Source of the DNA: Pararhodobacter aggregans
GTDB taxonomy: Bacteria; Pseudomonadota; Alphaproteobacteria; Rhodobacterales; Rhodobacteraceae
Length of the DNA: 64,000 bases
Assembly: GCF_003075525.1 (NCBI RefSeq)
Contig: NZ_QDDR01000002.1
Location: forward strand, 537,885 to 601,884
Direction: 5' to 3'
The notes under the pieces were generated by a model. The model had not been told where the DNA came from, made no database searches, and saw only the letters and a list, made by a program, of their open reading frames with translations. Position 1 is the stretch's first letter; each line of letters begins with the position of its first letter. Made by a program: the position numbers and the translations under genes. This document shows, piece by piece, positions 8,493-16,881 of the stretch.

Positions 8493-8894
8493 TCAGTTGA
8501 TGATATCGCCGGTGATCGCGGCGATCCGGGCGCGCCAGGCGGCGCGTTCCTCCGGGGTGAGCCGGGTCCAGCCCTCCAGCTCGCCGACGATTCTGAGCGG
8601 GGCGGCGCTGCGGTAGGAGCGCGTCGGATTGCCGGGGAATTTCTGGTCGGTGACGTTCGGGTCGTCCTCGAACGGGCCGGTCGGGGTGACGATATAGACC
8701 CGCTCGCGCGCCTCTCCCGGGGCGAGCGCCGCGGCCAGCGCCGCCGGGGCGGGCAGGGCGGTGAAATAGACATGGTTCATGCGGATCGAGGGGCGGTAAT
8801 TCGACGGGTTCCCCGCGACCAGCAGATCGCCGATCCGCAGATCGGCGCGGGTGCCGTGATAGAAGGGGCCGTTATCGGCGGGGACTGGGGGCAT
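8493..8894 (-). CDS. arr: Rifamycin ADP-ribosyltransferase Arr
   Basis: 133 residues, normal length for Arr. The enzyme transfers ADP-ribose from NAD+ to a hydroxyl of rifamycins and inactivates them. Diagnostic segments: GPFYHGTRADLRIGDLL at the N-terminus (catalytic-type His), HVYFTAL (conserved Tyr) and TPTGPFEDDPNVTDQKFPGN (conserved Asp), then SYRSAAPLRIVGELEGW. The gene stands alone between the dprE-like operon and a tRNA gene, with no integron or transposase signals. It therefore looks like a chromosomal Arr of the type found in many environmental bacteria. Whether it gives resistance in this host cannot be seen. Confidence 0.93.
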   Translation of the reverse strand: MPPVPADNGPFYHGTRADLRIGDLLVAGNPSNYRPSIRMNHVYFTALPAPAALAAALAPGEARERVYIVTPTGPFEDDPNVTDQKFPGNPTRSYRSAAPLRIVGELEGWTRLTPEERAAWRARIAAITGDIIN

Positions 8895-9044
8895 CGGGCC
8901 TCTCCCTGGCTGAGGCCGTCATTCAAGGGGAAAAGGCGCCTGCCGATCAATTCTTGAAGGGATTTTTCTTGTCCCCATATCAAGGGGGGCAGGGTGAGGC
9001 CGCGCGCCCGGATGCGGCGACAGGCTCCTGCGGTCCCTCGGACC

Positions 9045-9120
9045 TGGTGCCGGTGGAGGGACTCGAACCCCCGACCTTCGCTTTACAAGAGCGTTGCTCT
9101 ACCAACTGAGCTACACCGGC
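9045..9120 (-). tRNA. tRNA-Thr (anticodon UGU)
   Basis: 76 bases with an encoded CCA end. Acceptor stem GCCGGTG pairs with CACCGGC, D-arm AGCTCAGTTGGTAGAGC, anticodon loop CTTGTAA reading UGU (codon ACA) and T-arm GGGGGTTCGAGTCCCTC are all present. Confidence 0.97.
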
Positions 9121-9260
9121 GCAGCGCCGTGATAGCGGCATTCCCCGGGCCGGACAAGCGCCTGAACGCGGGAAGGGCTTGCCCGCACGGGCTTTTCGCC
9201 GCGGCGCCATTCCCGGGATCGGCCTTGCCAGCCGGACCCTGCGCGGGCTAGATCGCGGCC

Positions 9261-10136
9261 ATGGAAATCGCCCTTCACCTCGGCGCGCATCTGACCGACC
9301 AGGACCATCTGGTGCGCTGCCTGATGCGCAACCGCGGGCCGCTGCTGGCCCAGGGGATCGCCGTCCCCGGACCCGGCCGCTATCGCCAGCAGCTGCGGCA
9401 GCTGGCCTTCGACATGCGCGGGCACGAGACCAATGCCCAGACCCAGGAAGCGCTGCTCGACGGGATCCTCGATGAGGACAATGTCCGCCGGGTGGTGTTC
9501 TCGTCCGACAATTTCCTGGCGATCTCGAAATGGGCGCTGAACGCCGGGCAGCTTTACCACGCGGCGGGGGAGCGGGTGCAGATGCTGCGCCACCTTTTCC
9601 CCGAAGCGCGGCTGGAGCTGTTCCTGTGCCTGCGCAACCCCGCGACCTTCCTGCCGGCGCTGCTGGCCGCGGACGAGACGGGCGCGGTGCAGAAACAGAT
9701 CGAGGACGCGGCGCTGGCGAGCATCCGCTGGTCGGCCACGGTGGCGCAGATCCTGGAGGCCGCGCCGGGCGTCAGCCTGACGGTCTGGGCCGACGAGGAT
9801 ACGCCGCTTCTGTGGCCCGAGGTGCTGCGCGCGGTCTCGGGCCATGCGCCGGGGATGGATCTGGCGGGCTGGCTGGCCTGGTATCACCGGCTGGTGACGC
9901 CCGCCGGCCACGCCGCCATGCGCCGCTGGTTCGAACAGAACCCGCCGGTGGACGATGCGGCGCGGCGGCGGATGCTGGCGGCGCTGCTGGCGCGCTTCGT
10001 CAAGCCCGAGGCGCTGGAGGGCGACCCGCTGCCGCCCGGCTGGACCGAAGAGACGGTCGATGCGCTCACCGATCTCTACGACGAAGATCTGGATCTGATC
10101 GCCGCCCTGCCGGGGGTCACGCTGCTGGAGCCGTGA
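9261..10136 (+). CDS. Sulfotransferase-like protein with degenerate P-loop
   Basis: 291 residues. The N-terminus (LHLGAHLTDQDHLVRCLMRN, then LLAQGIAVPGPGRYR) lines up by eye with the start of sulfotransferase-like proteins, where the equivalent is a GAHKTGTT-type loop that binds the PAPS phosphate. Here the Lys and the Thr/Thr pair are replaced (GAHLTDQD), so PAPS binding looks lost. The middle stretch LFLCLRNPATFLPALL also fits that fold. No signal peptide. It stands alone between tRNA-Thr and the convergent gapR gene, separated by a strong hairpin. Function unknown; the fold assignment is by pattern memory only. Confidence 0.75.
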   Translation: MEIALHLGAHLTDQDHLVRCLMRNRGPLLAQGIAVPGPGRYRQQLRQLAFDMRGHETNAQTQEALLDGILDEDNVRRVVFSSDNFLAISKWALNAGQLYHAAGERVQMLRHLFPEARLELFLCLRNPATFLPALLAADETGAVQKQIEDAALASIRWSATVAQILEAAPGVSLTVWADEDTPLLWPEVLRAVSGHAPGMDLAGWLAWYHRLVTPAGHAAMRRWFEQNPPVDDAARRRMLAALLARFVKPEALEGDPLPPGWTEETVDALTDLYDEDLDLIAALPGVTLLEP

Positions 10137-10142
10137 CGTCTG

Positions 10143-10170
10143 GTAGGATGGGCACTATTGCCCATCCTAC
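10143..10170. terminator. Bidirectional hairpin between convergent genes
   Basis: Perfect 12-bp stem GTAGGATGGGCA / TGCCCATCCTAC with a four-base loop (CTAT), placed between two convergent stops. The GTAGG...CCTAC ends resemble a hairpin type seen in many bacterial genomes; a relative occurs at 38853-38880. Confidence 0.65.
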
Positions 10171-10180
10171 GGGCGCCCGC

Positions 10181-10435
10181 TCATTGCATGCCGAGCGCGG
10201 CCTTGTAGAGGTCGAGCACCGCTTCTTCCTCGGCGATCTCGTCGGGCTTTTTCTTGCGCAGGGCGATGATCGTCTTCAGCGCCTTGGTGTCATAGCCACG
10301 GCCCTTGGCTTCGGCCATCACTTCCTTCTGCTGGTCGGTGATGTCCTTCTTCTCGGCCTCGAGATGTTCGTAACGCTCCACGAACGAGCGCAGCTCGTCG
10401 GCGGTGACGTCATAGGCGGAATCGGTGCTGCTCAT
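10181..10435 (-). CDS. gapR: GapR-family DNA-binding protein (DUF2312)
   Basis: 84 residues from the ATG at 10435 (MSSTDSAYDVTADELRSF). The sequence is the typical DUF2312 pattern: an N-terminal long helix RSFVERYEHLEAEKKDITDQ, then EVMAEAKGRGYDTKALKTII and LRKKKPDEIAEEEAVLDLY. GapR is an alphaproteobacterial nucleoid protein that binds overtwisted, AT-rich DNA ahead of polymerases and assists topoisomerases during replication. In-frame sequence extends upstream to 10540 but is not GapR-like, so the internal ATG is the better start. Length is normal (about 80-90). Confidence 0.93.
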   Translation of the reverse strand: MSSTDSAYDVTADELRSFVERYEHLEAEKKDITDQQKEVMAEAKGRGYDTKALKTIIALRKKKPDEIAEEEAVLDLYKAALGMQ

Positions 10436-10554
10436 GATCGGCCTCTTCTGTGTCCGGGTCTCAGACCCCGTCCCTAGCGCGGCGGCGCGCGTCGAGCAAG
10501 GCGCTTGCCCGGCGGGTTCGGGCGGGGTAGAGGGCCGCAACGACAGGAGACATC

Positions 10555-10779
10555 ATGAACACGGGCGATCTGTTGATCTGGGGCGGCGCCGCCGTCACAC
10601 TGGCCGGGGTGATCGGGCTTTTCGCCTGCGTGGTCTATGCGCTGAAGGTGCGCCGGGCGGGGCTGGAGGATGCGGCGATGCGCAAGGCGCTGCAGCGCGG
10701 CGTGGTCTGGAACATGGCGGCGCTCTTCGTCTCGGTCCTGGGGCTGATGGCGGTGATTATGGGGATCACGCTGGGCTGA
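10555..10779 (+). CDS. Small two-helix membrane protein, unknown
   Basis: 74 residues with two clear hydrophobic segments (about residues 6-28 and 51-72) joined by a basic/amphipathic loop (KVRRAGLEDAAMRKALQRG). ATG follows an ACAGGAGACATC ribosome site with good spacing, which supports real translation. I do not recognise a family. It is divergent from gapR with about 120 bases between starts, so the two may share a control region. Confidence 0.75.
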   Translation: MNTGDLLIWGGAAVTLAGVIGLFACVVYALKVRRAGLEDAAMRKALQRGVVWNMAALFVSVLGLMAVIMGITLG

Positions 10780-10810
10780 CCCCGCCTCCGGCGGCGGGGG
10801 GGTTGGTCTT

Positions 10811-11169
10811 TCAGACGCCCAGCCCGCAGGCCCGTCGGATGGCGATCGGCACCGGCGAGGGAGGCTTGGCCGGGTCAAAGCCTCCGGTCGGCAGCAGCGC
10901 CGGTTGCGCCATGAAGCGCGGCTCGCGCCCCTCATGCCGTTGCGCGGCATGAACGGGAACTTGTGGCCCAGATAGACTGTCACCGCCGCCCCGGTCGCCA
11001 GCGTCTCAGGGCGCTCTGCGCTCGAGGCAAAGCTATCCCCCGACAGCTCCCGCAGGCTCAGTCCTGCTTCGTCCCGCAGGAGCAGCGCGCGGGCGATCAC
11101 CCGGTGCGAGCCCTTGCGGAGCCGGGTCGGGGCCTCGCGCGGCCCGACATCCGATAAGTGGAACACCAT
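10811..11169 (-). pseudogene. Probable frameshifted gene of unknown function
   Basis: The minus strand reads a protein-like sequence from ATG 11169 (MVFHLSDVGPREAPTRLRKG, later TVYLGHKFPFMP) down to about 10950. It then turns into Arg/Ser-rich out-of-frame sequence. Another minus frame picks up protein-like sequence (EPRFMAQPALLPTGGFD, then AIRRACGLGV) and ends at a TGA at 10811. A frame change near 10930-10950, beside an imperfect CATGCCG/CGGCATG inverted repeat, would join them into one protein of about 118 residues. It is a decayed gene, a sequencing error, or two unrelated frames. Family not recognised. Confidence 0.4.
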
Positions 11170-11218
11170 CAGCAGCGCCCGCCCGCAGGCAAGGCGCCGC
11201 CGGGGCAGGGCATGGGAA

Positions 11219-11243
11219 AGCCCCCGAAACAGGTTTCGGGGGC
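11219..11243 (-). terminator. Hairpin after the BMP-receptor gene
   Basis: AGCCCCCGAAAC / GGTTTCGGGGGCT stem about 20 bases beyond the stop of the minus-strand BMP gene; it probably ends the xdh-BMP operon. Confidence 0.65.
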
Positions 11244-11264
11244 TCTCGGGTCTCGGGGGCGGCC

Positions 11265-12350
11265 TCAGTTCGGGATGTCGCCCGAGATGCCCTCGACATA
11301 GAAGTTCATCCCCAGCAGCGTGCCATCATCGGCGACTTCGCCCTCGGCCAGCCAGGCCGAGCCGTCCTGCCGGTTCAGCGGGCCGGTGAAGGGGTGGTAG
11401 CTGCCGTCACGGATCGACTCGATCAGCGCGTTGGCTTCGTCCTGCACCTCGGCCGGGATGCGGTCGTTGAAGGGGGCGAAGGTCACTTCGTCCTCGGGGA
11501 TGCCGCTCCAGACGTTGTCGGCGGCCCAGGTGCCGTCCAGCTTCTCCTGGATGCGCTTGACGTAATAGGGCGCCCAGTTGTCGATGATCGCGGTCAGGTG
11601 CACGTCGGGGGCAAATTGCGTCATGTCCGAGGCCTGGCCGAAGGCCAGCGCGCCGCGCTGCTGGGCCACGCTGAGCGGCGCGGTCGAGTCGGTGTGCTGC
11701 ATCAGGATGTCGCAGCCCTGCTCGATCAGCGCCTCGGCGGCGGCGGCTTCCTGCGCCGGGTCGAACCAGGAATAGGCCCAGACGACGCTCAGCGTGATGT
11801 CGGGATTCACCTTCTTGGCGTGGATATAGGCGGCGTTGATGCCCATGATGACTTCGGGGATCGGGAACGAGGCGATGTAGCCGATCTTGTTGGTCTGGGT
11901 CATGCGCCCGGCGATGGTGCCGATGACCGCGCGGCCCTCGTAGAAGCGCGCGTTGTAGAGCGAGACGTTCGGCGCTTCCTGCAGGTAGCCGGTCGCGTGT
12001 TCGAAGGCGATGTTCGGGAAGCGCTGCGCCACGGCATTGAGCGAGGGGCCATAGCCGAACGAGGTCGCGAAGATCATGTTTGCGCCCGACAGCGCCATCT
12101 GCGTCATGATCCGCTCGGCATCGGGGCCTTCGGGCACGTTGTCGACGTAGAAGGTCTCGACCGCATCGCCGAAATGCTCCTGCGCGGTCAGGCGGGCCTG
12201 GTCGTGGGCATAGGTCCAGCCGAAGTCGCCGGGCGGGCCGATATAGACGAAACCGACCTTGAGGGGCGTCTGGGCGCGCGCCTTCGAGCCCAGCGTCGCG
12301 GCCAGACCCAGCGCCGCGGCCGAGGTCGCGAGGAGTTCTCTGCGTTTCAT
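11265..12350 (-). CDS. BMP-family ABC transporter substrate-binding protein (purine/nucleoside type)
   Basis: 361 residues. The N-terminus MKRRELLATSAAALGLAATLGSKARA is an export signal with twin arginines, so Tat export is possible; no lipobox Cys is visible, so it should be a soluble periplasmic receptor. The mature part begins LKVGFVYIGPPGDFGWTYAHD, the BMP/PnrA start, with ISEL-like blocks including NMIFATSFGYG and LMQHTDSTAP later. BMP receptors bind purine nucleosides or bases and hand them to two permeases and a double ATPase, all encoded just upstream. It is the last gene of the seven-gene operon, 48 bases after the permease. Confidence 0.92.
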   Translation of the reverse strand: MKRRELLATSAAALGLAATLGSKARAQTPLKVGFVYIGPPGDFGWTYAHDQARLTAQEHFGDAVETFYVDNVPEGPDAERIMTQMALSGANMIFATSFGYGPSLNAVAQRFPNIAFEHATGYLQEAPNVSLYNARFYEGRAVIGTIAGRMTQTNKIGYIASFPIPEVIMGINAAYIHAKKVNPDITLSVVWAYSWFDPAQEAAAAEALIEQGCDILMQHTDSTAPLSVAQQRGALAFGQASDMTQFAPDVHLTAIIDNWAPYYVKRIQEKLDGTWAADNVWSGIPEDEVTFAPFNDRIPAEVQDEANALIESIRDGSYHPFTGPLNRQDGSAWLAEGEVADDGTLLGMNFYVEGISGDIPN

Positions 12351-12398
12351 ACTCTACTCTCCGTGTTGGCGGACGGGGACGCCCGCATAGTCAACCGC

Positions 12399-13331
12399 TT
12401 ATCCGGCGGCGTGGAAGGACCGTCCCAGCGAGCCGGGGGCGGCAAGGGTTCTGCGTGTCCGATTCGAGGACATCACGACCAGCACAAGGATGGTGATGAT
12501 GTAGGGGCTCATGGCAAGATACTCGACCGGAATTCGGTAGCCCGCGGCTTGCAGATTAAGCTGCAACACCATGATTCCGCCGAAAAGATAGGCACCGGCC
12601 AGCACACGCCAGGGTTTCCATGATGCAAAAACGACCAAAGCCAGGGCAATCCAGCCGGCGCCGGCGGTCATGCCCTCGGTCCATTGCGGCACCCGCACCA
12701 GGCTCAGATAGGCGCCGCCCAGCCCCGCGCAGGCGCCGCCGAACAGGATGGCGAGGATGCGCACGCGCTTGACCTTGTAGCCCAGCGCATGGGCGCTGTC
12801 GTGGTTCTCGCCCACCGCGCGCAGGACGCGCCCGCCGCGGGTGTAGTTCAGCCAGTACCAGACCGCCGCCACCAGGAAGAGCGAGACATAGACCAGGATG
12901 TCATGGCCGAAGAGGATGCGCCCGACCACCGGCAGGTCGCTGAGAAAGCCGAAATTCAGCTTCTCGGTCCGGGGCGGGACGATGCCGACATAGCTCTGCC
13001 CCAGCAGCGCCGAGAAGCCCAGCCCGAAGAGCGTGAGCGCCAGACCCGAGGCGACCTGATTGGCCATCAAGACCTGCGTCAGCAGCGCGAAGATCAGCGA
13101 CACCGCGGCGCCCGCGACGATGGCCGCCAGCATCCCCAGGATCGGGCTGCCGGTCGTCACCGCCGCGGCGAAGCCCGAGACGGCGCCGACGATCATCATC
13201 CCCTCGACACCGAGGTTCAGGACGCCCGCCTTCTCCACCACCAGTTCGCCGATGGCCGCCAGCAGGATGGGCGTCGCCGCCACCATCAGCGAGGCGATCA
13301 GGACGACGGGATTGATCGAACCGAAATCCAT
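12399..13331 (-). CDS. ABC transporter permease, BMP/nucleoside type (second permease)
   Basis: 310 residues from the ATG at 13331 (MDFGSINPVVLIASLM); sequence upstream of this overlaps the previous gene and is not permease-like. About eight to nine hydrophobic helices. Family marks include GLLNLGVEGMM-type VLNLGVEGMMIVGA (about residues 40-53) and LGYKVKRVR in the cytoplasmic loop that contacts the ATPase (about residue 195). It is the YufQ/NupC-like inner-membrane partner of the permease encoded two bases upstream. Substrate inferred from the xdh neighbours. Confidence 0.9.
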   Translation of the reverse strand: MDFGSINPVVLIASLMVAATPILLAAIGELVVEKAGVLNLGVEGMMIVGAVSGFAAAVTTGSPILGMLAAIVAGAAVSLIFALLTQVLMANQVASGLALTLFGLGFSALLGQSYVGIVPPRTEKLNFGFLSDLPVVGRILFGHDILVYVSLFLVAAVWYWLNYTRGGRVLRAVGENHDSAHALGYKVKRVRILAILFGGACAGLGGAYLSLVRVPQWTEGMTAGAGWIALALVVFASWKPWRVLAGAYLFGGIMVLQLNLQAAGYRIPVEYLAMSPYIITILVLVVMSSNRTRRTLAAPGSLGRSFHAAG

Positions 13332-13332
13332 G

Positions 13333-14433
13333 TCAGACAGTCTCCGTGGTGGCGCGCTGCGGCAGGAACAGCCGGACGCGGTAATTCGACAGCACATCCA
13401 GCGCCAGCAGGAAGAACAGCAGCATCCCCTGGAAGACCTGGATCGCCGCGGCGGGCAGGTTCAGCATGAACTGCGCCAGTTCGCCGCCGATATAGGTCAG
13501 CGCCAGCAACAGCCCCGCCAGCACGATCCCGATCGGATTGAGCCGCCCGAGGAAGGCCACGATGATCGCCGTGAAGCCATAGCCCGCGTTGAAGTCGATG
13601 GAGATGAGCCGTGCAGGCCCCGCCACCTCGAACATGCCGGCCATCCCGGCGAAGGCGCCCGAGATCCCCATGCACATCAAGACCAGCCGCGCGGGCGCAA
13701 CCCCGGCAAAGCGCGCGGCGCGGGGTGCCTGACCGGCCAGTTGCACCTGGAAGCCCAGGATATGGCGTTGCAGCATGATATAGGTGAAAAGGACGGCGAC
13801 AAAGGCCGCGACGCCCCCCCAATGCAGCCCGGTTCCGGCAAAGATCTCGTGGTTCGCGGCCGAGGCATATTGGTTGATGTTGCGCGATCCCGGGAAGCCC
13901 GCTCCCTGCGGGTTGCGCATGAAGCCGGTGGCGGCGGCGGCCAGCAGTTTCTCGGCGACATAGACCAGCAGCAGCGAGACGAGGATCTCGTTGGTGTTGA
14001 ACCGGGTGCGCAGGATGGCCGGGATCATCGCCCAGGCCCAGCCGCCCAGCGCGCCTGCCACGATCATCAGCGGGAAAACCAGCACCGATTCCGCGGGATA
14101 GAAGGCCAGCGCCACGGCCGCCGCGCAGAGCGCGCCGACGATGTATTGCCCCTCGGCGCCGATGTTCCAGATCCCGGCCCGGAAGCCGATCGACAGCCCC
14201 ACGGCGATCAGGATCAGCGGCCCCGCCTTGACCAGCAGCTGCGGGCGCGAATAGGCGGCGAATTGCTCGCTGAACAGGGGATCCCAGAAGATCAGCTTGA
14301 TCGCCTCGAACGGGTTCTTGCCCAGGATGGTGAACAGGATCCCACCCGCGATCATGGTCAGCAGCACCGCGACGACCGGGGTGGCGTAGTTCCACGCTTT
14401 TGACGGCGAGGGGCGTCTTTCAAGCCGCAACAT
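13333..14433 (-). CDS. ABC transporter permease, BMP/nucleoside type (first permease)
   Basis: 366 residues from the ATG at 14433 (MLRLERRPSPSKAW); this start overlaps the end of the ATPase gene by 14 bases. Many hydrophobic helices; segments typical of YufP-like permeases are GFRAGIWNIGAEGQYIVGAL (about residues 85-104) and NTNEILVSLLL (about 145-155), followed by a large NPQG-containing periplasmic loop. Pairs with the next gene to form the membrane channel. The two genes lie one base apart, so coupling is likely. Confidence 0.9.
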   Translation of the reverse strand: MLRLERRPSPSKAWNYATPVVAVLLTMIAGGILFTILGKNPFEAIKLIFWDPLFSEQFAAYSRPQLLVKAGPLILIAVGLSIGFRAGIWNIGAEGQYIVGALCAAAVALAFYPAESVLVFPLMIVAGALGGWAWAMIPAILRTRFNTNEILVSLLLVYVAEKLLAAAATGFMRNPQGAGFPGSRNINQYASAANHEIFAGTGLHWGGVAAFVAVLFTYIMLQRHILGFQVQLAGQAPRAARFAGVAPARLVLMCMGISGAFAGMAGMFEVAGPARLISIDFNAGYGFTAIIVAFLGRLNPIGIVLAGLLLALTYIGGELAQFMLNLPAAAIQVFQGMLLFFLLALDVLSNYRVRLFLPQRATTETV

Positions 14434-15940
14434 CGGTCTCTCCCGTTTCCGCACCGCCCAGCATCAGGCCGATCTGGTCCATGGTCAGCCCCTGCACCGG
14501 CCGTGGCGCGCTGAGCTTTCCGCCATTAAGCGCCGCGAAATTGTCCGCAACCTCAAGGATTTCGTCGAGGTCCTGGCTGATGACGACCACCGCCGCCCCG
14601 GCCTGCGCCAGATCCAGCAGCGCCTGCCGGATCGAGGCCGCGGCCGAGGCATCGACGCCCCAGGTCGGCTGGTTCACCACCAGCACCGAGGGCCGTTGCA
14701 GGATCTCGCGGCCGATGACGAATTTCTGCAGGTTCCCGCCCGAAAGCGCCCGCGCCGCGACCCAGGGGCCGGGGGTGCGCACGTCGAAACGCTCGATGAC
14801 CTTTTCGGCGAAGCCCCGGGCCTTGCCCCAGTTGACGAAACCCCGGGTCACCAGTTTCTCGCGCCAGGCGCCGGTCAGCAGGGCGTTTTCCGTCAGGCTC
14901 ATGTCAGGGGCGGCGGCATGGCCCAGCCGTTCCTCGGGGGCACACAGCAGGCCCATGGCGCGCCGCGCGTTCGGCCCGAATTGCCCGACCGGCTCGCCCG
15001 CCATCCGGACCGCCTCGGCATTGGCCCGGATCTCGCCCGAGAGCGCGCCGAGGAGTTCGTCCTGCCCGTTGCCCGCCACCCCGCCGATGCCCAGGATCTC
15101 GCCCGCCCGTACCGCCAGCGACACGCTCTTGAGCGAGGTGCCGAAGGCCGAGGGCGAGGCGACCGACAGGTCCGTGACCTGCAACAACATCTTGCCCGGC
15201 TGCGCCGCGGGGCGCGAGGGCGTGTGCAGCGTCTGGCCGACCATCATCTCGGCCAGCGACCGCGCGCTTTCCTGCCGCGGATCGGCCCGGCCCACCACCT
15301 TGCCCAGCCGGAGCACCGTCGCATTCTCGCACAGCGAGCGGATTTCTTCGAGCTTGTGCGAAATATAGAGGATCGAGCGCCCCTCGGCCCGAAGCTGCCG
15401 CAGGGTGCGGAACAGGATCTCCACCTCCTGAGGCGTCAGGACCGAGGTCGGCTCGTCCATGATAAGCAGCTGCGGGTTCTGCAGCAGGCAGCGGATGATC
15501 TCGACCCGCTGGCGTTCCCCGGCCGAAAGGTCACCGACCATCCGCGACGGGTCCAGCGGCAGGCCGTAATTGTTCGAGACTTCCGTGATCCGCGCCGCCA
15601 GCTCGCGGATCGGCGGCGGGTTGTCCATCCCCAGCGCCACATTCTCGGCCACGTCCATGGCGTCGAACAGGCTGAAATGCTGGAACACCATGGCGACGCC
15701 GGTGGCGCGGGCCTGCGCAGGGGCGTTCGGCGCATAGGGCTGGCCGCGCCAGAGCATCGTGCCCTCATTGGGCCGGATCAGCCCGTAGATGGCCTTGACC
15801 AGCGTGGATTTTCCGGCGCCGTTCTCGCCCAGCAGCGCGTGAACCTCGCCCTCGCCGATGTCGAAGGTGACGTCCTTGTTGGCGACGACGCCGGGATAGA
15901 CCTTGGTCAGGCCCTGGATGGACAGGAGGGGTGGGGTCAA
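14420..15940 (-). CDS. ABC transporter double ATP-binding protein, BMP/nucleoside type
   Basis: 506 residues from a TTG start at 15940 that overlaps the xdhC stop as TTGA; longer in-frame sequence upstream is inside xdhC and not ABC-like. Two fused nucleotide-binding domains. The first has Walker A GENGAGKS, signature LSAGERQRVEI and Walker B LLIMDEPTSVL. The second is less regular, with GGVAGNGQDELLGAL in place of a classic Walker A and LSGGNLQKFVIGREI as signature. This asymmetry is usual for YufO/RbsA-like ATPases. Powers the two downstream permeases. Confidence 0.92.
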   Translation of the reverse strand: MTPPLLSIQGLTKVYPGVVANKDVTFDIGEGEVHALLGENGAGKSTLVKAIYGLIRPNEGTMLWRGQPYAPNAPAQARATGVAMVFQHFSLFDAMDVAENVALGMDNPPPIRELAARITEVSNNYGLPLDPSRMVGDLSAGERQRVEIIRCLLQNPQLLIMDEPTSVLTPQEVEILFRTLRQLRAEGRSILYISHKLEEIRSLCENATVLRLGKVVGRADPRQESARSLAEMMVGQTLHTPSRPAAQPGKMLLQVTDLSVASPSAFGTSLKSVSLAVRAGEILGIGGVAGNGQDELLGALSGEIRANAEAVRMAGEPVGQFGPNARRAMGLLCAPEERLGHAAAPDMSLTENALLTGAWREKLVTRGFVNWGKARGFAEKVIERFDVRTPGPWVAARALSGGNLQKFVIGREILQRPSVLVVNQPTWGVDASAAASIRQALLDLAQAGAAVVVISQDLDEILEVADNFAALNGGKLSAPRPVQGLTMDQIGLMLGGAETGETDVAA

Positions 15941-16881
15941 CGGACGGCCTCTCTGGCTGGGGCAAGGGCGGGCCGGGCAAGCAGCTCGGCGGCGACGGAA
16001 ATGGCGATGGCCTGCGGATGCTTGCCCAGGGCGGGATCGCCGATCGGGCAGCGGATGCGGGCGATATCCTGCGGCGCGTGACCCAGTGCCCTGAGGCGGC
16101 TCTGGAACCGCGCCCATTTCGAGGCGCTGCCGATCAGGCCGCAGGCGCCGAAGCCATGGGCGAGGATCCGGTGGCAGAGGTCCAGATCCAGCGCATGGCT
16201 GAAGGTCAGGATCAGGTGTTCGGCGGTCGCGGGCGCCTCGGCCACCAGCGCCGCGGGGTTCGCCGCGATGCGGGGGGTGACGCCGTCGGGGATGGTTTCG
16301 GGAAAGCGGGCGCGGTCGGTGTCGAGCCAGGTCAGGGCGAGGCCGGACAGGGGTGTCAGCGTATGCACCAGCGCCCGCCCGACATGGCCCGCACCCCAGA
16401 TCCACAGGTCACGGGGCCTCGGCGCCACCGGTTCCGACAGCCAGCCCTGCAGGTAGCGCGTCACCGCAACGCCCTCGCCCCGCGCGATTTTCTCGGCCCG
16501 GCGCAGGGCGAGCGGGGGCTCCCCGGCAGCGTCCCGGGCGAGGGGGCGGGAATGGAGGCCGGTTTCGGGAATCGTGGTTAACGCGCTGGCGTCGAAGACC
16601 TCGAACCCCAGCGTCACCGCGCCGCCGCAGCATTGGCCCAGCGCCGGGCCCAGGGCGATCTTCTGGGTCTTTGCCGCCGCGCCCGGCAGCATCCGCCGCG
16701 CCTCGGCCGCGGCCTCGTATTCCAGCGCGCCGCCGCCGATCGTCCCCTCCTGGCCCCCGGCCCAGACCAACATCGCGGTTCCCGCCTCGCGGGGCGACGA
16801 GCCCTGATGCGCGCAGATCACCACCCGGGTGACCACGCCATGGGCCGCGACGGCACGGACAAGGGCGGCCCGGTCAAACAT
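15937..16881 (-). CDS. xdhC: Xanthine dehydrogenase accessory protein XdhC
   Basis: 314 residues from the ATG at 16881 ([15 protein letters not shown]), overlapping the xdhB end by 8 bases. XdhC binds molybdenum cofactor, helps its sulfuration and inserts it into XdhB. Visible blocks: GSSPREAGTAMLVW and GTIGGGALEYEAA in the N-terminal XdhC/CoxI domain, GQCCGGAVTL, and a C-terminal Rossmann part starting LWIWGAGHVGRALV with TFSHALDLDLC and GLIGSASKWARF. Length is normal. Translation of the downstream ATPase is coupled through a TTGA overlap. Confidence 0.94.
   Translation of the reverse strand: MFDRAALVRAVAAHGVVTRVVICAHQGSSPREAGTAMLVWAGGQEGTIGGGALEYEAAAEARRMLPGAAAKTQKIALGPALGQCCGGAVTLGFEVFDASALTTIPETGLHSRPLARDAAGEPPLALRRAEKIARGEGVAVTRYLQGWLSEPVAPRPRDLWIWGAGHVGRALVHTLTPLSGLALTWLDTDRARFPETIPDGVTPRIAANPAALVAEAPATAEHLILTFSHALDLDLCHRILAHGFGACGLIGSASKWARFQSRLRALGHAPQDIARIRCPIGDPALGKHPQAIAISVAAELLARPALAPAREAVR

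Noticed and set aside
8493..9120. arr plus tRNA-Thr as a genomic-island insertion site
   Set aside because: No integrase gene, no second partial tRNA copy and no composition break were seen.
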